A stretch of 64,000 nucleotides of DNA from an uncultured Myxococcales bacterium. Lineage in GTDB: Bacteria; Myxococcota_A; UBA9042. The notes beneath the pieces were generated by a model. That model ran no database searches, was not told where the DNA came from, and saw nothing but the letters and a program-made list of their open reading frames with translations. The stretch is from NCBI GenBank assembly GCA_903929795.1, contig CAIYWC010000128.1:1-64000 (forward strand). The letters run 5' to 3'. Positions 45,601-52,904 of the stretch are shown here, piece by piece (positions within the stretch are counted from its first letter, which is position 1; each line of letters begins with the position of its first letter). Position numbers and translations under genes: made by a program.

Positions 45601-46041
45601 GCACACCCAGCCGATCGGACACGCCGCGTCGCCGCAGCCCATCGAGCAAATCGCATTGTCGCGCGTGGTAACGCACAAGTTGTAGGCGCATGAGGCGCCC
45701 GTGGTGCACGGCGAGCCGCAGTCACCCGGCTGATAGCCCGCCGCTTTGGTCGTGCAGAGGTTGGGGTCAATCTGGACGTCGGCGGGCGGGACATCCGGCG
45801 CGTCGTGCGCGTCGACATCCACGGTCAGCTGGATGTCCGGCCCGCTGTCGTCGCTGCCGTCCGACAGGGATGCGTCGGTGCCGATGTCCTTGGGCGGCTT
45901 GCCGCTGTCCTCCGCCGTGTCGTCCACAACGGTCGCCGCATCGTCGCTCTTGGCCGTTGAGCCACAGCCCCCCGCCCCGATCGCCACGAACGCGCAACAG
46001 GTCCACCGCAACATCGCCTGCATCTGTTCGCTCAATCGCAT
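42700..46041 (-). CDS. Giant MopE-type repeat lipoprotein D
   Basis: A 1113-residue predicted surface lipoprotein. The signal peptide ends GAGGC (Cys26), followed by an Asp/Ser/Thr tether of about 65 residues containing PDVPPADV, as in lipoprotein A. Residues about 95-270 are Cys-rich with no recognised domain. Eleven MopE-type repeats (CNGVDDDCNGQTDEGC type) occupy 43270-45167, many preceded by a calcium-loop-like C-D-x-D-x-D-G-x-C-D and by GGxDCDD[TN]N with HPGAPE. The last 170 residues are a Trp/Asn-rich domain (WYFPNVQQIGPDYSSQGWF to ARALLVYVSR) that I do not recognise. Related MopE proteins bind copper or calcium at the cell surface; function here is unknown. Confidence 0.88.
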   Translation of the reverse strand: MRLSEQMQAMLRWTCCAFVAIGAGGCGSTAKSDDAATVVDDTAEDSGKPPKDIGTDASLSDGSDDSGPDIQLTVDVDAHDAPDVPPADVQIDPNLCTTKAAGYQPGDCGSPCTTGASCAYNLCVTTRDNAICSMGCGDAACPIGWVCTITSNGSDNQYGCVPSSPNLGKPCASDDDCKGTVAGTGISIPTGLGDYCVSFGDEGSFCGAACDGGQICPTGFTCQQVKTVGGGLAQQCAVDKTQLDLNCTKRFEVAGYATTCAITNSSGHCLGKRHCDSGALTKCDAQTPAPETCNNVDDNCNGLTDEPTPGATCSVFANSGTAKCPGKPFCAGGIETCVGTAPQPESCNGVDDDCNGQTDEGCDDDGDGYCDAAMGYEPGTLTCKKGGNDCDDTNAAIHPKAPEICDGLDNDCNGFADALDPGLPLTDPQFCANQLGICGGSMKPISLCQGGVWQACSPSDYKKFDGSYSSTEICDDKDNNCNGAIDEGCDDDKDGFCDSNYGTLGFPLSCPKGGGDCDDTNSKTHPGAPELCDDLDENCNGVVDEGCDKDKDGWCDAGMTTFGGPKVCPAGGGDCNDNNPDIRPDANEKCNGIDDDCNGATDETWPDLGYVCNGGKGQCAVKGITVCKADGSSSTCSIQPGLPQTEICDNLDNDCNGATDEGCDDDGDGYCDANMGAIGHPNACGYGPGDCDDTNVDVHPGAKEICDNVDNDCDGKTDADDGDIINDDPQVCENQKGACAGSKKYATMCKGGIWAKCDAPQYLGWNIFYSAVENCDNMDNNCDGVTDETCDQDGDGYCGKTKVILGAPTVCTTLDPISGQKITHTNDCDDNNAADFPGNVEMCDNQDNNCNNQVDEGCDKDLDGYCDVKMIIPAKVGKPDICKSGGNDCNDDPKAGGVSINPGEPETCFDGIDNNCDGQTDENCNWYFPNVQQIGPDYSSQGWFQCAGYQDIPLSNDIPDSGWGSYCANAQWKHVRIACGQKPAAGALGADWPVLRSIDLSNNVFMPGALQYGVEYGAIIKPNNFTPADSASILQSNLLTVFTAPGDSNSYALDYTRSWIGDETGWDETHWNLIVNNSGSPWEAANCFGLALWDNSSTPNLTNARALLVYVSR
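43270..45167 (-). repeat. Eleven MopE-type repeats of lipoprotein D
   Basis: Eleven units of the form C-[DN]-x-x-D-x-[DN]-C-[DN]-[GN]-x-x-D recur every 45-65 codons (the last is extended to CFDGIDNNCDG). Intervening segments often carry HPGAPE-like loops and a second C-D-x-D-x-D-G-x-C motif. Periodicity is visible in the DNA because Asp, Cys and Gly codons recur. Confidence 0.88.
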
Positions 46042-46100
46042 GGCTTTCCCACCCTTTTTTCCCGCATCGCCGCTGGCTTGCCGGCCATGTTCCCAACTTG

Positions 46101-46129
46101 AGCTTATCGGTACCGGGGCCGCTTCTCAA
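46101..46129 (-). promoter_or_regulatory. Candidate promoter for lipoprotein D
   Basis: On the minus strand TTGAGA (46129-46124, five of six matches) and TAAGCT (46106-46101) are 17 bp apart. The predicted start near 46094 is about 53 nt before the ATG of lipoprotein D. Confidence 0.4.
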
Positions 46130-46243
46130 GCGCGCTACACAAACCATCTGCGCGGCGTTGCGCACACGCGATGAACCGACGCAATCGGTCGTATCGCACA
46201 TATTTCCTCATCATTTCAGACAGATGCTGCGGAAATCCCGGCG

Positions 46244-46265
46244 TTGTGGCGCGGCGATGCCACAA
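46244..46265 (+). promoter_or_regulatory. Inverted repeat upstream of lipoprotein E
   Basis: TTGTGGC and GCCACAA form a perfect seven-base inverted repeat around 8 nt. TTGTGG in its left arm could be a -35 box, with TAGGGT (46267-46272) 17 bp downstream as a poor -10 box. The arrangement resembles an operator covering a promoter spacer. Confidence 0.4.
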
Positions 46266-46367
46266 ATAGGGTGTATTTTGGTCCGACTTCGCGTACCCTG
46301 AAGCGCTTGCTCATGCGGATGAGCACCCCTTTTTCACCCGCGATCCATTCGCGAACCTGGAGCTACT

Positions 46368-48287
46368 GTGAGCGTTTTCCCGCGATGCGTCGCCGTTTCT
46401 TGTCCAACTCAATGGTCCTGTTTGGCGCTGGTCGCGCTCCTCGCCGTCGGCTGCGGCAACACCGTAACCAGCGCCGACGGTGACGTCGTCGACCTCGACG
46501 GCATCAACCTGAACGATATCGACCTGGACGGCGTCGACGTCGACCAGGACACGCTCGGCAAGCTCGACACCAAGAGCGACACGCTGGGCGCCGACGCCAA
46601 GGACACCGAGGGCACGGACGCTGCCGGCAGCGACACCACGTCGCCCGACACCGCCGACATCGCCGCCGGCTGCACGTCCACCGCAGCGTGCGACGACAAA
46701 AACCCTTGCACGAGCGACAGCTGCGAGCTGGGTGTCTGCAAAAACGTCGCCAACAGCTTGGAATGCAACGACAACAACGCTTGCACCAGCAACGACCTGT
46801 GCGCTTCGGGCACCTGCGCCGGTACGCCCATCAACTGCGACGACGGCAACATCTGCACGACGGACTCGTGCAACAAGACGGCCGGCTGCGTGAACCTCGC
46901 CAACGCGGCGACGTGCGACGACGGCATCGCCTGTACGCTCGCGGACACGTGCACGGCGACCCTTTGCGTCGGCGTGCCGAACGACGCGACCTGCAGCGAC
47001 GGAAACGCGTGCACCGACGACAGCTGCGACGTGGCCAGCGGCAAGTGCGTGAACACGAACAACACCGCGGAATGCACCGACAAAAACGCGTGCACGACTG
47101 GCGACGTGTGCACCGACGGCGCCTGCATCGGCACCGCCGAGGACTGCAATGACGACAACGTCTGCACCACCGATTCGTGCGAAACGAATTCCGGTGATTG
47201 CGCCCATGTGGCGAACACGTTGGCGTGCAACGACGGCAACGCGTGCACTTTGGTCGACACGTGCGTGGAAACGGCCTGCACGGGCACAGGCGCGCCCAAC
47301 TGCGACGACCAGAACGCGTGCACCGCTGACAGCTGCACTGCCGCGACCGGCTGCGTGCACGAAAAGCTCGGCGACACCGCTTGCAGCGACGGCAATGCCT
47401 GCACGATCGGCGACTTCTGCACGGACGGCGTTTGCATGGCCGGCGAACCGACCACCTGCAACGACGGCAACCTGTGCACGGATGACAGCTGCAACCCGGA
47501 CACCGGCGCGTGCGTCAACCTGGCCAACACGGCGACCTGTGACGACGGCGACCCGTGCACGCTTGGCGACGCCTGCACCCAGACGGTCTGCGAAGGCGTG
47601 CCCAACACCTGCGGGCAACTGCCCGACGCGGCGACGAGTACGTGCAGCGCGCTGATCTGCGACTACACCGACGGCATCTGCAAGCTGAGCACCAGCGGCG
47701 CCGTTTGGGGCGGCACATTCGCGACCCAGGCTGGCTGGAAACTGCAGGGCGAATGGCAGGTCGGCATGGCGGCAGCGTCGACGGACCAGACGTTCGGCAA
47801 CCCCGACCCGTCCGGCGACGCCGACGGCGACAAGTACCTCGCTGGCACGGTCATCGGCGGCAACATCAGCAACTCGCCGCACGACTGGTATTACTTGACC
47901 AGCCCGGTCGTTGACCTGTCAAGCTATGCGACCTCAGCCTACCTCGACTATACGACCGAATGGGCCTATGACCACTCGCTCGTCTTTGAGTTCAATTGGT
48001 TCGCCAACATGTCTGGCGTGGCCGGCCAGTACATGACCTTGGAATTCAGCGGCGACGGCAAGACCTGGGTTTCCGCGGTCACGCGCACGGATGACGTCGC
48101 GTCGGAGGGCTGGAGCTACGCAAACCAGTTCTTCCAGCAGAGCGAGTTCGTTCCGAAGTCAGTGCTCACGAAGCACTTTCAGTTCCGATTCGGCTACAAA
48201 ATCGTCGATGTCGGCGGCATCGTGCCGGTCGTTTCGGGCATGAGCCTCGACGCACCGCAGATCATGATCGGCAGTTGCTGGGACTAG
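46368..48287 (+). CDS. Cys-rich repeat lipoprotein E
   Basis: A 639-residue predicted surface lipoprotein. The lipobox LLAVGC gives Cys29, followed by an acidic tether of about 70 residues with a D-L-D-G-[IV] rhythm. Residues about 108-415 contain twelve C-x-D-x-x-x-C-T repeats in strictly alternating short and long forms. The last 200 residues form one jelly-roll-like module (WGGTFATQAGWKLQGEWQVG; LTSPVVDLSSYATSAYLDYTTEW; GKTWVSAV), resembling an adhesin or carbohydrate-binding fold. The start is a GTG at 46368 with GGAG 5 nt upstream. It diverges from lipoprotein D and ends 21 nt before a strong terminator. Function unknown. Confidence 0.85.
   Translation: MSVFPRCVAVSCPTQWSCLALVALLAVGCGNTVTSADGDVVDLDGINLNDIDLDGVDVDQDTLGKLDTKSDTLGADAKDTEGTDAAGSDTTSPDTADIAAGCTSTAACDDKNPCTSDSCELGVCKNVANSLECNDNNACTSNDLCASGTCAGTPINCDDGNICTTDSCNKTAGCVNLANAATCDDGIACTLADTCTATLCVGVPNDATCSDGNACTDDSCDVASGKCVNTNNTAECTDKNACTTGDVCTDGACIGTAEDCNDDNVCTTDSCETNSGDCAHVANTLACNDGNACTLVDTCVETACTGTGAPNCDDQNACTADSCTAATGCVHEKLGDTACSDGNACTIGDFCTDGVCMAGEPTTCNDGNLCTDDSCNPDTGACVNLANTATCDDGDPCTLGDACTQTVCEGVPNTCGQLPDAATSTCSALICDYTDGICKLSTSGAVWGGTFATQAGWKLQGEWQVGMAAASTDQTFGNPDPSGDADGDKYLAGTVIGGNISNSPHDWYYLTSPVVDLSSYATSAYLDYTTEWAYDHSLVFEFNWFANMSGVAGQYMTLEFSGDGKTWVSAVTRTDDVASEGWSYANQFFQQSEFVPKSVLTKHFQFRFGYKIVDVGGIVPVVSGMSLDAPQIMIGSCWD
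46689..47613 (+). repeat. Twelve Cys repeats arranged as six alternating pairs
   Basis: Odd units have the form C-x-D-x-x-x-C-T-x-D-S-C followed by a linker like GxCVNxANTATC. Even units have C-x-D-x-x-x-C-T-x-x-D-x-C followed by TDGxCxGxPxxC. The alternation holds for all twelve units, so the real repeat is a dimer of about 50 codons. Confidence 0.85.
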
Positions 48288-48304
48288 CCTGAACGCGGCG
48301 TCTG

Positions 48305-49519
48305 TCAGTGCCCGCGCAGCACCGGAAGGCCGGGCTGCGCGGGCACCGGCGTTTTTGCCACTTGAATCCAAGCGTTGTGCGCCAGCAACTGGTAGTCGAG
48401 CGGCTGCGCGCAGACATCAGGTGCGTCCACAATCGGCGCAAACAGCGGCTGCCCCGCCCGACGCGTCTGGAGATGCAAGTCGAGCGCGCCCACACGCCCG
48501 GCGTTGTGCGCGCAGATCCCGCGCACCGCGCTGGCGTACACGAGCGGGTCGCAGAGGATCCGGTTGGAAAGCATCCCGACCGGCAGCGGCGCCGGCAAAC
48601 CCGAACGGCCATCGGGCCCATGCGGCGTCAGCCAGACTTGGCATTCGAGCGGCGCGTCGAACATGTGCAGCGCCCACAGGCGGCCTTCACCGGTCAGCAG
48701 CACATCGCCCGGCCACAGCAGCGGCGCACATTGCAGCGCCGAAAACACCGCCACCGTCGCCACGGCGGGCCAGCGCGCTGCGTCAAGCGGCGGCGCGGCG
48801 ATCGCCCGACACAGGGGCAGGAACGCCAGCAGCAGCGCCATCAGCAGTGGGTAGAAAAAGTGCACGACCGGCACGGACACGGCGTGAAACAGCGCAAGCT
48901 GGCAAAATGTCAGCCAAAACAGCCAGCGCGGCCGGGCGAGCAGGCCAAAAATCAACACCAGCTCCAGCGCCACCACGTAGCCGCACGCCAGCGGCAGCAG
49001 CGCCGGCGGCAGCGGCAGGCGACCGTAGAGCGCGCTGCCGTTCAGCCACTCCGGCGTGAGCTTCAGCACGCCGGCCCAGAAATAGATGGCGACCAGCAGC
49101 CACGCGATCACACGCCGCTTCTGGGGCACGAGCAAGAACGCCGCGACCAGCCAGGCCGTCATCACGTGCTGGTTCAGCCTCAGGCGGTAATCGAGCGCCA
49201 CCACGGCCAGCTTGGCGATCGCCAGCAGCGCCAGCGACCAAAAGGCCAGCGTCGTCCGCGCCGCGAGAAAAAGCCCCGCCGTGACCAGCGAAAACAGCCC
49301 CAGCAACGCGAGGCCCAGCTCAACGTGCGCCTGGTCGAGGACGTGGACGGACGCGCAGTCGGCAAAAAACGGCCAGCAGATCGCCGGCCAGTTCTGCGGC
49401 GCCAGGATCGCGGCCAGCGGCTGCGAAAACGCCCAATGCAGCACCGCCAGGCCATGCGCCAGCGCCAGCAGCGCACCAAAGAGCCGCAGCGCGCGATCGT
49501 TGTGAATTTCCGCGATCAT
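48305..49519 (-). CDS. HTTM-like polytopic membrane protein
   Basis: A 404-residue membrane protein with about eight to ten helices in the first 270 residues and a soluble C-terminal segment. The segment IYFWAGVLKLTPEWLNG, after YRLRLNQHVMTAWLV, resembles the HTTM domain shared with vitamin K-dependent gamma-carboxylase and SdpB-like proteins. Enzymatic activity cannot be claimed. It starts at ATG 49519 within TGATG, overlapping the dapD stop, so it is translationally coupled as the last gene of the glycolytic operon. Its 3' end carries, on the opposite strand, the terminator of lipoprotein E. Confidence 0.75.
   Translation of the reverse strand: MIAEIHNDRALRLFGALLALAHGLAVLHWAFSQPLAAILAPQNWPAICWPFFADCASVHVLDQAHVELGLALLGLFSLVTAGLFLAARTTLAFWSLALLAIAKLAVVALDYRLRLNQHVMTAWLVAAFLLVPQKRRVIAWLLVAIYFWAGVLKLTPEWLNGSALYGRLPLPPALLPLACGYVVALELVLIFGLLARPRWLFWLTFCQLALFHAVSVPVVHFFYPLLMALLLAFLPLCRAIAAPPLDAARWPAVATVAVFSALQCAPLLWPGDVLLTGEGRLWALHMFDAPLECQVWLTPHGPDGRSGLPAPLPVGMLSNRILCDPLVYASAVRGICAHNAGRVGALDLHLQTRRAGQPLFAPIVDAPDVCAQPLDYQLLAHNAWIQVAKTPVPAQPGLPVLRGH
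48308..48356 (+). terminator. Intrinsic terminator of lipoprotein E inside an opposing gene
   Basis: GTGCCCGCGCAGC (48308-48320) pairs perfectly with GCTGCGCGGGCAC (48334-48346), with four further pairs CCGG/CCGG inside and an AAGG loop. TTTTT follows at 48352-48356. It begins 20 nt after the lipoprotein E stop. It lies within the last codons of the convergent HTTM-like gene. Confidence 0.75.
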
Positions 49520-50331
49520 CAAACCGCGACGGCAAAATCCCGTAATGCCGCGTTAAGGCTTGTCTTTTTGTCGGTGGATTCTTTGCGCTGGCCGATGATC
49601 AGCGCGCACGTCACGCCGTAGTCACCCGCGGGAAACGACTTGACGCGCGTGCCGGGGATGACGACCGAGCGCGCGGGGATCCGGCCGCGCAGCTCGACGG
49701 GCGCGGGGCCGGTGACGTCGAGGATGACGGTCGAGCTGGTGAGCACCACGCCGGCGCCGATGACGGCCTCTTTTTCGATGTGCACGCCTTCAACGACGAT
49801 CGCGCGGGAGCCGATGAAGCAGCCGTCCTCGATGATGACGGGGCGCGCGCTGGGCGGCTCCAGGACGCCGCCAATGCCGACGCCGCCGGCCAAGTGCACG
49901 TCGCGGCCGATCTGCGCGCAGGAGCCCACTGTGGCCCACGTGTCGACCATCGTGCCGGCGCCAACCCGCGCGCCGATGTTGACATAGCTGGGCATCAGGA
50001 TGACGCCGGGCTCCAGAAAGCTGCCATAGCGCGCCACGCCGGGCGGCACGACACGGACTTTTTGCCCGGCGAGGTTGTGCTTGAGCGGAATCTTGTCGTG
50101 GAATTCAAACGGACCGACCTCGTGGACGGTCATCGCCGCGACACTGAAATAGAGCAAAATCGCCTCTTTGACCCATGCGTGGACGATCCAGCCGTCCGCG
50201 GTCGGCTCCGCGACGCGAATTTCGCCGCGATCGAGTGCGGCGATCGTGTCAAGCACGGCCTCCACGTAGCGGCGCTCGCCCAGCAGCGTGCGGTCGGCGT
50301 AGGCGGCAGAGACGAGAACGGCGAATTGCAT
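49519..50331 (-). CDS. dapD: Tetrahydrodipicolinate N-succinyltransferase
   Basis: It succinylates tetrahydrodipicolinate in the lysine and diaminopimelate pathway, supplying peptidoglycan precursors. The 270 residues match the usual length. The N-terminal helical domain (LLGERRYVEAVLDTIAALDRGEIRVAEP) is followed by a left-handed beta-helix with VLMPSYVNIGARV-like, TMVDTWATVGSCAQIG, HLAGGVGIGGVLEP and IIEDGCFIGSRAIVVEG hexapeptide runs. The start at 50331 is 2 nt after the secG stop and begins the recognisable protein; an open frame reaching 50742 is the complement of secG and is rejected. The HTTM-like gene overlaps its stop. Confidence 0.96.
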   Translation of the reverse strand: MQFAVLVSAAYADRTLLGERRYVEAVLDTIAALDRGEIRVAEPTADGWIVHAWVKEAILLYFSVAAMTVHEVGPFEFHDKIPLKHNLAGQKVRVVPPGVARYGSFLEPGVILMPSYVNIGARVGAGTMVDTWATVGSCAQIGRDVHLAGGVGIGGVLEPPSARPVIIEDGCFIGSRAIVVEGVHIEKEAVIGAGVVLTSSTVILDVTGPAPVELRGRIPARSVVIPGTRVKSFPAGDYGVTCALIIGQRKESTDKKTSLNAALRDFAVAV

Positions 50332-50333
50332 GG

Positions 50334-50729
50334 CTACGGCGCGGCGGGCGAAGGCGCGGCGGCGGGCGCGGCAGGCGCAGCAGCGGGCGCAGCGGCCTGG
50401 TTCGGCTGGGCCGGCGCGGACTTGTCGTCGGTTTCCGGCTTGGGCTGGGTCGCAGGCGCGGTCGGCGGCACGATCGGCGCCACGTCTTCCACTGCGGAAT
50501 GGTCGGAGTTGTGCCGCGACAGCACGATCGACAGCAGCATGAACGCCACGGCTGCGCCCGTTGTCACGCGCTTGAACACGCTCGACGCACCGCGCCCTGC
50601 GGATCCGGAACCGCCGCCCGCGCCGAGGCCCGAACCGCCACGGCCCAGCTGGCCTGGCTGGATCAGCACCACGACGATGAGAAACAGGCAGACGATGATG
50701 TAGATGGTCACTGCGAGATAATAAAGCAC
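50334..50729 (-). CDS. secG: Protein translocase subunit SecG with Ala/Pro tail
   Basis: Small subunit of the SecYEG translocon in the inner membrane. The 131 residues begin with a transmembrane helix (YYLAVTIYIIVCLFLIVVVLIQ), then the SecG loop PGQLGRGGSGLGAGGGSGS, and a second helix after FKRVTTGAAVAFMLLSIVLS. The usual protein is about 75-110 residues. Here a Pro/Ala/Gln-rich tail of about 55 residues follows the second helix. The start is GTG with GAGGAG upstream. It sits 43 nt after tpiA and 2 nt before dapD; the tpiA-secG order is common in bacteria. Confidence 0.95.
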   Translation of the reverse strand: MLYYLAVTIYIIVCLFLIVVVLIQPGQLGRGGSGLGAGGGSGSAGRGASSVFKRVTTGAAVAFMLLSIVLSRHNSDHSAVEDVAPIVPPTAPATQPKPETDDKSAPAQPNQAAAPAAAPAAPAAAPSPAAP

Positions 50730-50772
50730 GGAAACTCCTCAAGATTCTCGAACTGCGGCGCGACGGGCCAAT

Positions 50773-51540
50773 TCAGGGACTGGCGCGGCCGGCGCGGACG
50801 ATCGCGGCAAATTCATCTGCCGTCAAGCTCGCTCCGCCGACCAGCATGCCGTCGATATCGGATTGTGCGAATAATCCCGCGGCGTTACTGCCTTTGACGC
50901 TGCCGCCATATTGGATGCGACACGCGTCGGCAAAATCGCGGGAAAACCGGGTCGCGAGCCAGGCGCGGATGTGCGCGTGGACCTCCTGCGCCTGCTCGGG
51001 CGAAGCGGTGAGGCCCGTGCCGATCGCCCAGACGGGCTCGTACGCGATGATCAAGTGCGACAGCGCATCCGCCGCCACGCCGTCGAGCGCGACAGTCAGC
51101 TGGCGATCGACGACGGCAAAAGTCGTGCCGTCCTGCCGCTGCGCCAGCTGTTCGCCGACGCAGAGTACCGGTTTCAGACCCACCGCCAGCGCCGCGCGCA
51201 GCTTTTTACCAACGATTTCATCGGTATCGCCAAACACGGAGCGCCGCTCCGAGTGGCCCACCAGCACGTGCGTCGCGCCCGTCGACGCGATCATCGCCGC
51301 CGAAACCGCGCCGGTAAACGCGCCCTTGGCTTCGAAATACACGTCCTGCGCGCCGACGCCGAGGTGGCTGCCGGCGACCTTGTCCGCGACCGCCGCCAGG
51401 AAGGGAAACGGCGGAAACAGCAACACATCGCCCAAGCGCTGCGAACCCAGCCGGTGCCGCACTTCCTGCGCGAGCGCGATCGCCTCAGGCAAGGTCGTGT
51501 GCATCTTCCAATTGCCGCCGGTCACCGGTGTCCGCGCCAT
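50773..51540 (-). CDS. tpiA: Triosephosphate isomerase
   Basis: It interconverts dihydroxyacetone phosphate and glyceraldehyde 3-phosphate in glycolysis and gluconeogenesis. The 255 residues include GNWKMH (Lys near 13), HVLVGHSERR (catalytic His), AYEPVWAIGTG (catalytic Glu) and the phosphate loop QYGGSVKGSNA with DGMLVGGASL. The length is normal for the bacterial TIM barrel. ATG at 51540 lies 2 nt after the pgk stop, with GGAG 6 nt before it at the end of pgk, so translation is tightly coupled. secG follows 43 nt after the stop. Confidence 0.98.
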   Translation of the reverse strand: MARTPVTGGNWKMHTTLPEAIALAQEVRHRLGSQRLGDVLLFPPFPFLAAVADKVAGSHLGVGAQDVYFEAKGAFTGAVSAAMIASTGATHVLVGHSERRSVFGDTDEIVGKKLRAALAVGLKPVLCVGEQLAQRQDGTTFAVVDRQLTVALDGVAADALSHLIIAYEPVWAIGTGLTASPEQAQEVHAHIRAWLATRFSRDFADACRIQYGGSVKGSNAAGLFAQSDIDGMLVGGASLTADEFAAIVRAGRASP

Positions 51541-51542
51541 CG

Positions 51543-52841
51543 CTATCTCCTGCCGCCGCGCAGCGCCGCGATGCCGGGCATGGGCTTGCCCGCGATGAAC
51601 TCGAGCGACGCGCCGCCGCCGGTCGACACGTGGGAAATCAGCGGCGTCACGCCAGCTTTCTTCAGCGCTGCCACGGAATCACCGCCGCCGACCACCGAAA
51701 TCGCCGCGGTTTGCGCCACGGCCTTGGCGATCGCCATGGTACCAGCAGCAAACGCGTCCATTTCGAAGATGCCCATGGGGCCGTTCCACAGGATCGTCCG
51801 CGGCGCGCCCTTGCCCTGACCGCCGGCCAGCAAATCGCAGTAATTCTGAATCGTTGCCGGGCCAATATCCACCGCGATGTCGTCTTCGGCAAAATGACCG
51901 TTGTCGACAATCCGCCACGGCGCGTCCGGCTTCACTTCCTTGACCACCACGTGATCCTGCGGCAGCAGCACCGTCACGCCGCGCTCCTCGCAGCGCTGCA
52001 GCAGGTGCTTGGCCAGCTGCACGTGGTCGCGCTCCAGCAGGCTCTTGCCCATGTCGTGGCCCTGCGCGGTCAGGAACGTGTAGGCCATCGCGCCGCCGAT
52101 CACCAGCACGTCGACGATCTGCACCAGCGACTCGATGACCTCAATCTTGTCGCTGACTTTCGCGCCGCCGAGAATCGCCACGTACGGCGACTCCGGGCTC
52201 TGGGTCAGCTTGGACAGGTACTCGATCTCGCGCTCCAGCAGCAGACCTGCGGCGCGCGCGGGCATCAGGCGCGGCAGCGCGGACACGCTGGCATGCGCGC
52301 GGTGGACACAGCCGAACGCGTCGTCCACGTACACGTCACACAAGTCCGCGAGCTTACGGGCAAAATCCTCGCTGTTCTCCTCCTCCTCCGGGTGAAAACG
52401 CAGGTTTTCCAGCAGCACGATCTGCCCCGGCCGCTGGTTGGCGATCAGGTGGATCGCCGCGTCGCCGATGCAGTCATCCGGCAGCATGACCTCGCAGGCC
52501 AGCAATTCCGCGAGCTTGCGCGCCACGGGCTCGAGCGAATATTTCGGGTTCTTCTTGCCCTTGGGCCGACCCAGGTGCGAGCACAGGATGACCCGCGCGT
52601 CCGCCTTGCGCGCGAACTCGATCGTCGGGATCGCGCCGCGAATACGCGAATCGTCCGTGATCACTTCGCCGTCCAGCGGCACGTTGAAATCACAGCGGAT
52701 CATCACGCGCTTTTGCGCCAACAGGCCGTCGCGCCCCTGTTCGCGGCCGATGCCGGGCTCGCGGTTCAGGTCGCGAATTGACAAGATGCCCAGATTGCGC
52801 AGCATCGCGCCGGTTTCCGGGGCCGTTTTGCTCGTGTCCAT
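51543..52841 (-). CDS. pgk: Phosphoglycerate kinase
   Basis: It transfers phosphate between 1,3-bisphosphoglycerate and ADP in glycolysis. The 432 residues contain RVMIRCDFNVPLDGEVITDD, SHLGRPKGKKNPKYSLEPVA, LLENLRFHPEEEENSEDF, YVDDAFGCVHRAHASV, AILGGAKVSDKIEV, ILWNGPMGIFEMDAFAAGT and VVGGGDSVAAL with HVSTGGGASLEF. The protein carries about 45 residues before the first conserved strand, longer than typical. The ATG at 52841 has GGAGG 5 nt upstream; the in-frame GTG at 52853 overlaps that site. It follows gap by 63 nt and overlaps the tpiA leader. Confidence 0.98.
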   Translation of the reverse strand: MDTSKTAPETGAMLRNLGILSIRDLNREPGIGREQGRDGLLAQKRVMIRCDFNVPLDGEVITDDSRIRGAIPTIEFARKADARVILCSHLGRPKGKKNPKYSLEPVARKLAELLACEVMLPDDCIGDAAIHLIANQRPGQIVLLENLRFHPEEEENSEDFARKLADLCDVYVDDAFGCVHRAHASVSALPRLMPARAAGLLLEREIEYLSKLTQSPESPYVAILGGAKVSDKIEVIESLVQIVDVLVIGGAMAYTFLTAQGHDMGKSLLERDHVQLAKHLLQRCEERGVTVLLPQDHVVVKEVKPDAPWRIVDNGHFAEDDIAVDIGPATIQNYCDLLAGGQGKGAPRTILWNGPMGIFEMDAFAAGTMAIAKAVAQTAAISVVGGGDSVAALKKAGVTPLISHVSTGGGASLEFIAGKPMPGIAALRGGRR

Positions 52842-52904
52842 CTTTGCCTCCACGGCGCGGAGCCCGCGTGGCGGATGCCAGCGGACCCGGCGCCGGCGCG
52901 CTGG

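Larger units (their letters stand above)
46042..46367. other. Divergent intergenic region between lipoproteins D and E
   Basis: 326 nt without a gene. It holds a candidate minus-strand promoter for lipoprotein D (46101-46129) and a perfect inverted repeat (46244-46265) near a weak plus-strand promoter-like pair for lipoprotein E. It is visibly richer in A+T than the flanking genes. I see no small open frame with a ribosome site. Confidence 0.6.

Noticed and set aside
43120-45693. Val/Ala-rich plus-strand open frames resembling a repetitive membrane protein
   Set aside because: They are the complement of the MopE repeats of lipoprotein D: gtc and gcc runs opposite Asp and Gly codons produce false hydrophobic repeats.
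50332-50742. Extended dapD start at 50742
   Set aside because: The extra 137 codons are Arg-rich and overlap secG in another frame. DapD of normal length begins at 50331, right after the secG stop.
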